From positions 1-33,663 of the forward strand of contig CAISJI010000128.1 in the NCBI GenBank assembly GCA_903885565.1: DNA of 33,663 nt, given 5' to 3'. Origin of the DNA: an uncultured Planctomycetaceae bacterium (GTDB lineage Bacteria; Planctomycetota; Planctomycetia; Pirellulales; UBA1268). A model generated the notes under the pieces. It did no database searches. It was given only the letters and a program-made list of their open reading frames with translations, and had not been told where the DNA came from. This document shows, piece by piece, positions 20,517 to 29,292 of this stretch; position 1 is the first letter of the stretch; every line of letters begins with the position of its first letter. The position numbers and the translations under genes are program-made.

Positions 20517-21404
20517 TCAAGTGCCGAGTGCGGAGGCGGGAACCTCCAGAGTGCCAATGTCCTCCACCTCATCGGGCGTCAACTGAATCTGAAACCTCCC
20601 CTTGGGAGTCCATTTGAGGGCGGGGTTGTCGAGCCCAAGAGCGCCGTTGGGGCCGCTTGAGCGCTCATGCCAGACCTGCATCTCGAGCGGTTCGCCGGCC
20701 GGCAGATCGGGAATCGTAAACGACCCGTCGGCCGCACTCACCGCCACATACCCATCCTTGCGAAACACGGCATAGGCCTTCATCCACGGATGGATATTGC
20801 AGGTCACCATCGTTGGCATGCCGGTTTCGGCATCTGCTTTGTAGAGCGTGCCCTGGCCAGCCGGAATGAGTTGGTTGAAACTGGTACCGGCAATGTTGGT
20901 GTTGTGACCGATCGGATCGCTGTTGTGAACATCGATCGGCTGCCCGACCCGGGCTGCAAAGACAGGGGAGAGAAACTCACACTGCTTCTGATCAAAAACA
21001 AGCGGCGTTGCCGGCACTGTCGTCTCCTTGACCCGGCTCGCCTTCCGGGCAAACACGACAACATTGGCCAGACCCTTCGTGGCAGGATCGACCAGCAGAG
21101 ATCGATCGACCAGTTTCACACCCGCCTTGGAGCAGATCTCAGTATCCTTGTCGACCATCAGCGGCTTTGGCTCCCCGGGAGTGCCCGCGAAGAGAAACCG
21201 CCCCTTCAGCGTGCCCCAGCCAGTGCCGGTCGAGGCAGCAGCCTCTCCAGCATTGCCGCCACCGGTGGAACTGGCAAGCGTGGCCCGCAACTGCTCTGCC
21301 CGGCCGGCGTCCGCGCCGGGCGTGGAGACCCTTTCGGCAGAGCAGCCGAAGGTCATCAGGCACGCCAGAAGCGCGGCCGCCACCAGCGGATTGCGAGGGC
21401 TCAC
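20517..21404 (-). CDS. Cupredoxin-like lipoprotein, second of a tandem pair
   Basis: The 295-residue form begins with a lipoprotein signal (LLACLMTFGC, lipid Cys 21), a Ser/Gly/Ala linker and then a beta-rich domain matching the gene upstream: GWGTLKGRFLFAG, GLANVVVFARK, NSDPIGHNTNIAG and TCNIHPWMKAYAV. His167, Cys202, His205 and Met208 have the order of a type 1 copper site, though the C-x2-H-x2-M spacing is tighter than in azurin. The last 80 residues resemble a carboxypeptidase-regulatory-like beta domain (ADGSFTIPDLPAGEPLEMQVWHE). I chose the GTG at 21404 for its clean signal peptide; the ATG at 21452, overlapping the upstream gene by 23 bp, is the main alternative. Proposed role: periplasmic electron or copper carrier. 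Confidence 0.8.
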   Translation of the reverse strand: MSPRNPLVAAALLACLMTFGCSAERVSTPGADAGRAEQLRATLASSTGGGNAGEAAASTGTGWGTLKGRFLFAGTPGEPKPLMVDKDTEICSKAGVKLVDRSLLVDPATKGLANVVVFARKASRVKETTVPATPLVFDQKQCEFLSPVFAARVGQPIDVHNSDPIGHNTNIAGTSFNQLIPAGQGTLYKADAETGMPTMVTCNIHPWMKAYAVFRKDGYVAVSAADGSFTIPDLPAGEPLEMQVWHERSSGPNGALGLDNPALKWTPKGRFQIQLTPDEVEDIGTLEVPASALGT

Positions 21405-21429
21405 CGCGACACCGCCGCAATCGTCGGCA

Positions 21430-22242
21430 TTATTTCTTGAACAGATTCGCATCAAGCACCATCTCTCCGAGATCGTTGTCGCCACCAGCCACCTTGATCT
21501 TCTTCCGACCCTTGGCAATCTTCTCCGCCTTGCCTTTGATCGTCATCTCGCCGACATACCCGGCCTTTTCGTGCCAGATCTGCAGTTCGATGTCGCCAGC
21601 AGGAACGTTCTTGATTTCAAATGTGCCGTCCGCCTTGGAGACCGCACCATAGGGATTGGGCCGGACGACCAGCCACGCCTTCATCCAGGGATGGATGTTG
21701 CAGGTCAACTGAGCGGGAATTGCCTCTTCGCTGGTAAACGTGACAGTCGTCTCGCCACCGCTGGGGATGAGACTGTTGGAGGGGGGATTTTTCAGCGTGG
21801 CGATGTTGCTGTTATGGCCGACAGAGTCGGAGTTCTTGAGCACCAGTGGCTGGCCGGTCTGCACCATCAGCACATGGGGTTCGAACCGGCAGGAGGCGTT
21901 GTCGACCACCGCCTTCTCCGACTTGGTGGCGACGAGATCAGGATGCACCTTGACATCCTTGTCGCGGACAAACACCACGACATTCGCGACGCCGCCATCG
22001 GCACCGACCGCCAACTCCTCGTTCACGAGTTTGTGTTTGCCGCACACCTCGACATCTTTGTCGGCCTTCAGTTCGGCAGCCGTGGGGGCGGTGCCGCCAA
22101 ACTTGAAGCGGCCCTTGATGGTGCCCCACTCCTCGGCAGATGCATCACCTGCGAACACGACGGCTGCGACCGCCAGCAGCATGCCGCCGGCGCACTGAGC
22201 ACCTGACAAACGTCGAGCGAACAACCCATTCACATAAGACAT
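21430..22242 (-). CDS. Cupredoxin-like secreted protein, first of a tandem pair
   Basis: The 270-residue protein has a cleavable signal peptide (MLLAVAAVVFAGDASA, cleavage near 36), then EEWGTIKGRFKFGG, GVANVVVFVRDKD, NSDSVGHNSNIATL and TCNIHPWMKAWLVV. Candidate copper ligands are His143, Cys181, His184 and Met187. A Pro/Gly-turn-rich beta domain follows (ADGTFEIKNVPAGDIELQIWHEK) and a Lys-rich C terminus. Unlike its neighbour it has no lipid anchor, so it may be the soluble form. The ATG at 22242 has GGAG at 6-nt spacing. Lying between the octaheme protein and the diheme cytochrome, it may carry electrons in the periplasm. Some databases call such proteins methylamine utilisation proteins, which I regard as uninformative. 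Confidence 0.82.
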   Translation of the reverse strand: MSYVNGLFARRLSGAQCAGGMLLAVAAVVFAGDASAEEWGTIKGRFKFGGTAPTAAELKADKDVEVCGKHKLVNEELAVGADGGVANVVVFVRDKDVKVHPDLVATKSEKAVVDNASCRFEPHVLMVQTGQPLVLKNSDSVGHNSNIATLKNPPSNSLIPSGGETTVTFTSEEAIPAQLTCNIHPWMKAWLVVRPNPYGAVSKADGTFEIKNVPAGDIELQIWHEKAGYVGEMTIKGKAEKIAKGRKKIKVAGGDNDLGEMVLDANLFKK

Positions 22243-22322
22243 GGTCGACTCCAGAAGTTGAGCGAACAGAACCGAGCCCTTGGCACAGCCGGACAAACAT
22301 GCCCGCAGCCACGCCTCTTATC

Positions 22323-25300
22323 TTAGTTTAGCGCTGCAGCCGACTCACGGGAGATTTCAGACTGCCGACCATCCGAAAAAGCAGCATCGCCTGCCGGGGC
22401 CAGAACCGGAGCCACACGCGCCCCGGAGGCACTGTCGGCCGGGCCGGAAATACCAGCAGACCCCGGCTGATCGGCCGCCGGAACCACGGCGCTGGGCGGC
22501 AGTTGCCGGCCAGCCCCGGCCCCAGCGGCAGGTGCCGGAATAGCCGGAGCCGATTGCCGCAGATAGGGATCCAATGACAGATTTTTCTTGGCAAAGGTGT
22601 CAAAATGCATCAGCAGATCGGTCAAGGCATCCACCTGCTGCTCGCTGGAGCCAGGATAGAGATCCTGGCTGACCGGCTTGTCGAAGGGGATGTTGACCGG
22701 CATCCCCGTGTACGGCAGATACCGCTTGGGATTGGCGATCCAGTTGTGCACGTAGTCGGGGCGGAGCCGTTCGTGGACACGTTCCAATTGCGGCGCCAGT
22801 GCCTTCGGATTTCCAGGGGGTGAATAGCTGCCAACCAGATGGCACTTCACGCAGTAGTTGTTGTTGGTGACGATCTTCATCGCCCCCTCCAGATGCGCCG
22901 GATGGGCCTGCTCCGCCGCGGCGAGCGTGCTTTCATCCAAGCGGGCATCGTAGACGTAGGGGAACTCAGCCCCGTCAACCGCTGCGAAGTAGTTCACCAG
23001 CGCCGCCGCCTCGGACGACTGGAAATTGAACTTCGGCATCCGCAGAACCGCCGACGGACGAATCGTGTGGGGATTCAGCAGGAACTTGTGCAACCAGCCC
23101 GACTGCACCTTCTTCCCCTCCCCCACCAGCGGCGGCGGGAGCCAGCCCCAGGCATCGTCCGGCTTGACGTTGGGATTGACCTCTTTTTCGTCGGCAATAA
23201 CGACCGGGAACAGCAACCGGGCCAGATCGCCTCCCTGAGCAGGGTAGTGGTGGCCCGATTTCAGGGCATCCTCGGGAACCATGAGATTGGGCCCGCCCAC
23301 GCCACGTGGTACTCCGTCCACCAGCGTGTCGTGCCAAAGCATGAACGGACGGTGAGGAGCCGCCTCAGTGTCCCCCTCCTCGATCGGCACGCCATCCTCG
23401 TCGACCAGTTGCGGTCGGCCAGTTTCACCATCCAGCACCGGCATCCCGACCAGCGTTGCGGAGCGGCGTCCCTGGCGGTCAACCACCAGCGACCTGTCAA
23501 CTTCCTGAGGGGTGAAATGCGGCGAGAGGAACGGATAGTCTGCCGCCACCTGTCCTTCTCCCAGCGATTCTGGCCGGTAGCGAAGATCCCAGCGATCCAT
23601 TTTCAGCGTGTGGCAACCACCGCAGTTGTACTGCTCCGCCACCTTGAGGCCCGCCAGACGCGCCTCTTCACGGGGAGAGGGGTGGTGGACAAACTGCGGA
23701 GCGGGGGGCTCAGCAACCAATCCCAGCACAAACGTCATTACGGCTTCCCGCTGCTGGTCGTTGAACGGGAATTTCGGCATGCGGTACCGCTCGTTGTAGC
23801 CTTTGTTCTCTGCCTTCTTGTAGTCGTAGCTGCGGGGGGCGCGGAGCTTCTGCCAGAGGAATCCCTCCCGCTCATGCGCCATCAGCTTCTCAAGGAAATA
23901 GCCCGTGTTCGGGTCGACCGACTCAGGGCTCAGGTGCTCGGAGCCGGGGCCGAGATAGGCCAGATCGGGGGCCAACGGAGCATCCGCAGCGGTAGCATGA
24001 GAACCAGCGTCATGCCCACCTGCGGCGTCGCCATGTTCGGCATTCCCGTGGCCCTGCATTGCATGGTGATCCCCAGACGCTCCCCCATGCGCTCCCCCAT
24101 GCTTCCCCTCCAGATCGTGCATCACGAAATGGAGCACCTGCTCGAAGGCGATCTTGGATGATTCCTTGCGTCCCCAGTCGGCCAGCGCCGCACCGCCCGC
24201 CTTGGAATCCTCAAAGCCGGGGATGTCGTGGCACCCTGCGCACGACAGCTTCGCGATCGTTTTCTTGCCCACATAGTTCAACAGCACCGCATCGCGGTCA
24301 GGCCCGGCCAAGCCAGCCAGCATCCGCTCATCCCCCTGGATGGTCGCCTGATCCGGCCCCAGCCCATTCTTGAGCACCGCCTCGGCGCGAACGGCCGTGA
24401 AACGCTCCTTGAGATAGAGCATGGCAAGTTCATCCGTCGCCTGACGCTCTTCGGCGGTCAGCGTGCTGGCCGACGGGATGTCTGTCGGCTGCCACGATTC
24501 GGTAGAGCCGAGGAGGTAGGCGGTGGCATCCGCAGCGGGGTCGCTGATCGTGCCGTCGGCCAGAGACACCGGCTCCAGCAACACGTTTGGCATGATCGTC
24601 TTCGGGTGGTAACGCGCCGGCTCCCGCAGCCAGCTGTAGAGCCAGGCGGCTCCATTCGGCAGCGACGCCACCTTCGCACCGATCCGGGAGAGGTTTGGGC
24701 CGTGCGTGCTGTCAGCTTCCGGGAAATCGGCATGTTGATGGCAGGCGAGGCAACCCCGAACCTGAACCACTTTCTTGCCCCGAGCCGCATCGGCAGCCGC
24801 CGTGATCCCCGCGTATGGCTTCACATAGTCAAACGGCTGGCTGGCGTTTTGCAGATAGGCAACCATCGAGCGGATCTCGATCGGCTCATAGCGCTGCGAC
24901 TCCTCGAGCCCCTTGCCGGAGAGATGCTCCCACAGCCCAAAAAACCGCGGCATCTTTGTCGATGGCCGGAAGTCCTGCGGATTACGCAGCCATGAATAGA
25001 GCCAATCGAAGCCAACCTTGCTCGCCACATGCCGCAGGCTGGGGCCCACCTTCGGCAGTGTGCCAGCCGTCTCAGGCTCCTTGAGGAGTGCCGCGAGTTG
25101 GTGCGATCGCGGCTGGAGCTTTGCCTCACTTCCGGCAGCGGCATCGCGTTCGAGCGTTTCACGGAGCCGGGCGCGAGCGACCGTGCCATCGGGACTCGAA
25201 CGGACCTCTTCCACCCAGCGCTGCGCCGTGGTTCCCAGCGCCGCCAGACCGGGATCGGCAGAGACCGCCTCGGCGACCTCGTGGTAGTTCGGGGCCAGCC

Positions 25301-26993
25301 GCATGTCGGGGCCGATCCGTTTCTCCGGGCCGGCATAGCCGTTGATTTCGTGGCATCCGTAGCAGCCGTACTGACGGATCAAGTGATAGCCCTCCACCAG
25401 CTTGGGGGCTGGCGGCTCCGGGAAGCGTTCCGAAGGCTCGAGATCGACCACCTGATGATGGCACTTCAGGCAGCTCGACTCCTCAAATCGCTCCGGCAGC
25501 ATCGGATAGATCCAGTGATGGTTGTTGAACCAACCATATTCGTCGTGCCACTGGTGCCCCTGCTTGGGGGTGTTGGGAGTATGCGAAGACCATTTGAAGC
25601 TGGTGGCGCTCCCCTGCCCCTGATGGCAGACGGTGCAGCCGAATGTCTGCATCGGATGGGGGCTGGTCGACCCCACAAACAGATCGAGCCGCGGATGAGT
25701 TGCATACGGCTGGGGAACACCCCGACGCACGACCACAGTGAGCGGTTGCCCCCGCACCGGAGTCTCGATCAGCGAAGCTGCGGCAGCCGTTCGGGCGAGT
25801 TGTTTGCCCCCGGCGATTTCCTCGATCACGTCTCCGCTGAGCAATCCAGCCACCGCCGCTGGCGATTCCGGCCTGACAAAGCTCACGGTCGGATCTTCCT
25901 CGCGAAACAGCCCGCGGGGGGCCAGGTGAAATCCGTACTGGCTCTCCAACTGCTCGTTGCCGTCTCCGACCACCTTCGGTCGCTCCGCTGACGGGCCGTC
26001 TGCCGGCACCGCAGGAAACGTGAGTGTCACCTTCTGGGCCTCGCAGTAGGCCGGCTCGGTGGGCGCCCCGGGCATCGACTTGTCCATCCCCTTGTGGCAG
26101 GTGATGCAGCGGTCAAACCGGGCCACATCGCGGAAGTTGTTGTTGAGTGTCAACTGTGGCAGCCAAATCTGATCAACACGGAGCGGTCCGTTGAAGGCAT
26201 CGAGGACGGGGAGCTCCAGCAGCGTTTTACCGGCATTGGGAGCCCGGTCCTGCACCGTCTTCGACAGCAGCAGCAGCTTCTGGCGATGGTCGGCCAAGGC
26301 CTTCGCCGCGGTCTCCTCATCGGCGGTCATTTTCCGCAGCAGCGACTCCAGCGCCTTCCGCTGCGTATTGGAGGCTTGGGTTTCCAGCGTGGCCTGCGTG
26401 ACCTCGCCCCGCTTGGCTTCGGCAATCTTCAGCAGACCGCCAACCTTCTCCTCCGCGGCCCCCTCGGCAATCCCCAGTTCGTAATCGGCACGGGCCTTGT
26501 CGAATTCCGCCTTGCGGAGTTTCAATTTGCCGGCCAACAGGTCCTCACGAAACTTGGCCCGCTTGGCGATGTCGCGGCAGCGTTCCAGAAGGTCGCCGCG
26601 CACCACCATCCGCTCATTGGGATCGGCCTGCGACTGAAACCTGTCGAGATCGAGTTGCACCAGATCGGCAGCCTGGGCGTCGTCGCTGGAGAGCCGCACC
26701 TGAGTGAGAAACTCCCGCGCCAGCCCTTGGTCGAGATCGGCCTGCCGCGTCTCCAGGAGCGCCGCCTCCAGGGCCTTCGACTGCTCCTGATACGACTGCG
26801 ACTCCTGCTCATCGACACGGGCCGTTGCCGACCAGGTCTCCAGCGCACGAAACTCCCGCTGATATTTCTTCCACGGGCGGTTGTGATCGACCGCCAGCAT
26901 CACCACCGTGGCCAGCAGCAGGAGCATGGCCGAGATGCCGAAGACGACATGCAGGACCTTGAGATTACGCCAGGTTTGTTCTGTGGCAGGCAT
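22323..26993 (-). CDS. Giant octaheme cytochrome c with coiled coil and PDZ-like domain
   Basis: The 1556-residue protein has one N-terminal membrane anchor (about residues 14-35) and a long Leu/Lys/Glu/Gln-rich coiled coil (about 45-250). Eight CxxCH sites follow, ending at His300, His457, His512, His548, His752, His922, His1128 and His1385. A PDZ-like segment (about 350-430; YGFHLAPRGLF, ESPAAVAGLLSGDVIEEIAGG) lies between hemes 1 and 2. A module W-L/V-x-x-W/F-L/I-x-N/E-P...P-x-T-x-MP recurs near 665, 785, 1300 and 1420, probably supplying Met axial ligands. A His/Gly-rich loop lies at about 958-1000 and a Pro/Ala-rich tail after about 1480. It follows cytochrome b and subunit IV, where cytochrome c1 or f would be encoded, and probably replaces it. 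It should face the periplasm. Confidence 0.9.
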   Translation of the reverse strand: MPATEQTWRNLKVLHVVFGISAMLLLLATVVMLAVDHNRPWKKYQREFRALETWSATARVDEQESQSYQEQSKALEAALLETRQADLDQGLAREFLTQVRLSSDDAQAADLVQLDLDRFQSQADPNERMVVRGDLLERCRDIAKRAKFREDLLAGKLKLRKAEFDKARADYELGIAEGAAEEKVGGLLKIAEAKRGEVTQATLETQASNTQRKALESLLRKMTADEETAAKALADHRQKLLLLSKTVQDRAPNAGKTLLELPVLDAFNGPLRVDQIWLPQLTLNNNFRDVARFDRCITCHKGMDKSMPGAPTEPAYCEAQKVTLTFPAVPADGPSAERPKVVGDGNEQLESQYGFHLAPRGLFREEDPTVSFVRPESPAAVAGLLSGDVIEEIAGGKQLARTAAAASLIETPVRGQPLTVVVRRGVPQPYATHPRLDLFVGSTSPHPMQTFGCTVCHQGQGSATSFKWSSHTPNTPKQGHQWHDEYGWFNNHHWIYPMLPERFEESSCLKCHHQVVDLEPSERFPEPPAPKLVEGYHLIRQYGCYGCHEINGYAGPEKRIGPDMRLAPNYHEVAEAVSADPGLAALGTTAQRWVEEVRSSPDGTVARARLRETLERDAAAGSEAKLQPRSHQLAALLKEPETAGTLPKVGPSLRHVASKVGFDWLYSWLRNPQDFRPSTKMPRFFGLWEHLSGKGLEESQRYEPIEIRSMVAYLQNASQPFDYVKPYAGITAAADAARGKKVVQVRGCLACHQHADFPEADSTHGPNLSRIGAKVASLPNGAAWLYSWLREPARYHPKTIMPNVLLEPVSLADGTISDPAADATAYLLGSTESWQPTDIPSASTLTAEERQATDELAMLYLKERFTAVRAEAVLKNGLGPDQATIQGDERMLAGLAGPDRDAVLLNYVGKKTIAKLSCAGCHDIPGFEDSKAGGAALADWGRKESSKIAFEQVLHFVMHDLEGKHGGAHGGASGDHHAMQGHGNAEHGDAAGGHDAGSHATAADAPLAPDLAYLGPGSEHLSPESVDPNTGYFLEKLMAHEREGFLWQKLRAPRSYDYKKAENKGYNERYRMPKFPFNDQQREAVMTFVLGLVAEPPAPQFVHHPSPREEARLAGLKVAEQYNCGGCHTLKMDRWDLRYRPESLGEGQVAADYPFLSPHFTPQEVDRSLVVDRQGRRSATLVGMPVLDGETGRPQLVDEDGVPIEEGDTEAAPHRPFMLWHDTLVDGVPRGVGGPNLMVPEDALKSGHHYPAQGGDLARLLFPVVIADEKEVNPNVKPDDAWGWLPPPLVGEGKKVQSGWLHKFLLNPHTIRPSAVLRMPKFNFQSSEAAALVNYFAAVDGAEFPYVYDARLDESTLAAAEQAHPAHLEGAMKIVTNNNYCVKCHLVGSYSPPGNPKALAPQLERVHERLRPDYVHNWIANPKRYLPYTGMPVNIPFDKPVSQDLYPGSSEQQVDALTDLLMHFDTFAKKNLSLDPYLRQSAPAIPAPAAGAGAGRQLPPSAVVPAADQPGSAGISGPADSASGARVAPVLAPAGDAAFSDGRQSEISRESAAALN

Positions 26994-27038
26994 GGTGGAA
27001 TCGCTCGCGGGGACAAGGCCGGAAAATAAACCTCGGAA

Positions 27039-28364
27039 TCAGAAATTGAGTGAAAACTCGGGAATGCTGATGATGTATTTCAGGTTGAGCGTCCAACGGA
27101 GAATCATCTTGAGCGGCAACGAGAGCATCAACAGCATCAAATTCACCATTACCATGTAGCGAATGAAGCCCATCTTGGCGTAGTAGGAACGAAACGCTGT
27201 GACCGCCAGCAGCGGCGGCAGCAGCAACAGATAGGCTCCCATCACCACCAGCCCGGGCGCCTCACGGAGCAGGATGGTTCCCACCTGCGTCAGCGTGCTG
27301 GCACCGGCGGCGACCCGCGGCAACGGACGATCGAGCAGATTCACCCAAAACATCTGCGGCAGATCGACGTTGTTCAGCACTTCCACCTTATAGGGGCTCC
27401 AAAACTCAAACGGTCCGAAGAAATTCCAGTTCGGCCCCCGCAGAAAGGTGCCGAGGATAATGAGCGTGATCCAGAGTTCGAAGAAGCCGAACTGGTAGAC
27501 CAGATAGCTGAACTTCCGCTCCTCTATGGAATAGTAGCCGTTGCCCTTCTTGTTGAAGTCGAGATAGGGCATGGCCATCAGGCCGACGACCACCAAACTC
27601 GGCAGCACGACTCCTGCATACCAGGGATCGAAGTAGACGAGCATCTCCTGCAGGCCGAGGAAGTACCACGGGGCCTTGGAGGGATTGGGGGTTTTCACAC
27701 TCGAGGCAGGCTCCTCAAGAGGAGCCTGCAGGAAGATCGCCCACACCAGCAAAAAGGCCGTCACACCCACCATACAGATGAGCTCTGTGTAGACCAGATC
27801 GGGCCACACCAGCACCTTTTCGTCGTTGAGCTTTTCCATCGGGGGAAGCCCCCGAGCGATCCGCTCGTCGTTGACCACCGCCTGACTGGTGGCGACCCAG
27901 GTGAAGAAAGCGAGCAGGAACACCAGCCCCACGATCGGAACGTTGTCTGGCTTCATGACAATGGAGGCAAAATTCTCGTCGGCCATCGAGAGGCCCATCA
28001 AGAGCAATGCCACATTGAGAACCGTCCAGGCCACCATCGGCTGAACGAAGAACTTCCGGAAGATAAAGAGCACCGCAAACAGCGCCGTGGTACCAGCGGT
28101 GTAATTCACCGGGCCAGACAGCGAGTTGACGAGATTCCGGACCGACAGCGGCAGCGATGGCACCCAGGCAGCACTGCCCGACAGAGCCAGGCTCGCCAAA
28201 ACCATCATCACGCCGGCGACGGCCGACCAGACGACCGCCCAGCCGACCTGCTTTTTCTTTTGCCACAGAATAAGGGCGGCCACCGCGTTCATGATCGCCA
28301 GGCTGGTGTAATACGACCCCAGAAACCCGGCAACGTCTTTCAGAAATAATCCGTTTGAATGCAT
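27039..28364 (-). CDS. petD: Enlarged cytochrome b C-terminal half / subunit IV (PetD-like)
   Basis: The 441-residue protein contains a subunit IV core (about residues 190-270): VWPDLVYTELICMVGVTAFLL, TPNPSKAPWYFLGLQEMLVYF and WYAGVVLPSLVVVGLMAMPYL. Pro232-Trp233-Tyr234 corresponds to the PEWY quinol-site motif with Glu replaced by Ala (APWY). An N-terminal extension of about 190 residues holds around five extra helices, and a C-terminal extension of about 150 residues has two or three more. PetD proteins are normally about 160 residues. The gene starts 9 bp after petB, so cytochrome b is split as in b6f complexes. The function of the added helices is unknown. Confidence 0.88.
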   Translation of the reverse strand: MHSNGLFLKDVAGFLGSYYTSLAIMNAVAALILWQKKKQVGWAVVWSAVAGVMMVLASLALSGSAAWVPSLPLSVRNLVNSLSGPVNYTAGTTALFAVLFIFRKFFVQPMVAWTVLNVALLLMGLSMADENFASIVMKPDNVPIVGLVFLLAFFTWVATSQAVVNDERIARGLPPMEKLNDEKVLVWPDLVYTELICMVGVTAFLLVWAIFLQAPLEEPASSVKTPNPSKAPWYFLGLQEMLVYFDPWYAGVVLPSLVVVGLMAMPYLDFNKKGNGYYSIEERKFSYLVYQFGFFELWITLIILGTFLRGPNWNFFGPFEFWSPYKVEVLNNVDLPQMFWVNLLDRPLPRVAAGASTLTQVGTILLREAPGLVVMGAYLLLLPPLLAVTAFRSYYAKMGFIRYMVMVNLMLLMLSLPLKMILRWTLNLKYIISIPEFSLNF

Positions 28365-28373
28365 GGGGTCACA

Positions 28374-29147
28374 CTACAGCGGTCCGCTGATGCCGCCGTC
28401 CTTTCGCACACGCCAGAAATGAATAGCCAGAAGCAGGGCGGTCGCCAACGGGATCGCGATGCAGTGAAGCACATAGAACCGATTGAGCGTTTCCTCACCG
28501 ACAAATCGGGCTCCCAACAACCCAAACCGGGCGTCCGATCCGTCGGTGATCATGTCGATACCGCCAATGGTGAGCAATTGCTGACCGGGGCCTTCGTAGC
28601 CGAGAATCGGTGAAGCGCGGGCCATGTTGGAACCGACCGTGATGGCCCAGATCGCCAACTGATCCCAGGGGAGGAGATAGCCCGTGAACGACAGAAGCAG
28701 CGTGAGCAGCAACAGAATAACGCCGATCACCCAGTTGAACTCGCGGGGTGGCTTGTAGCTCCCGGTGAGAAACACGCGGTACATATGCAGCCACGTGGTG
28801 ATGACCATCGCATGGGCCCCCCAGCGATGGAGTTCCCGCAGAATACCGAGGCTGGTGACGTCGCGCAGGGCAAGGATGTCGTTGTAGGCCCACTCCAGCG
28901 TGGGCCGGTAATAGAACATCAGCAAGACGCCCGTCACCGTTTCGACCAGAAACAGGAAGAACGTCACTCCACCCATGCACCAGGTGAAGGACAGGGCAAT
29001 CCCCTGCTTCTTGATCGAGACCGGGTGCAGGTGGAGGAAGAAGTTGGTGAGCATCACCACGATCCGATTGCGCCGGTCGAGCGGCATCGGATGCCGAAAG
29101 ATGCTTTTCCAAATCTGCGAGTTGCGGACGATTTCGCCGATGGCCAT
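28374..29147 (-). CDS. petB: Cytochrome b, N-terminal half (b6-type)
   Basis: The 257-residue protein has the four-helix heme-b core. Ligand pairs are His107/His121 ([20 protein letters not shown]) and His228/His243 ([22 protein letters not shown]); the second pair is one residue wider than the first, as in b6f rather than bc1. Cys57 in [13 protein letters not shown] aligns with the cytochrome b6 Cys (YCLGG) that binds the extra heme ci, so a third heme is likely. [16 protein letters not shown] is the quinol-site helix. Its start lacks a clear Shine-Dalgarno. It lies 145 bp after the Rieske gene and just before petD. Confidence 0.95.
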   Translation of the reverse strand: MAIGEIVRNSQIWKSIFRHPMPLDRRNRIVVMLTNFFLHLHPVSIKKQGIALSFTWCMGGVTFFLFLVETVTGVLLMFYYRPTLEWAYNDILALRDVTSLGILRELHRWGAHAMVITTWLHMYRVFLTGSYKPPREFNWVIGVILLLLTLLLSFTGYLLPWDQLAIWAITVGSNMARASPILGYEGPGQQLLTIGGIDMITDGSDARFGLLGARFVGEETLNRFYVLHCIAIPLATALLLAIHFWRVRKDGGISGPL

Positions 29148-29292
29148 GGAACGGAGATCGCTGGGAGGGTGGGGTGATGCCTGAAGTGCGTTTGGGGAAG
29201 TTGCTGGGCGGTTTCGCCGAAGAGGCGCTTCGAAAACGTGTCAATCAAAAAACCAAAACCAACCAATACCGATAACCAGACCAGAGCCCAAC

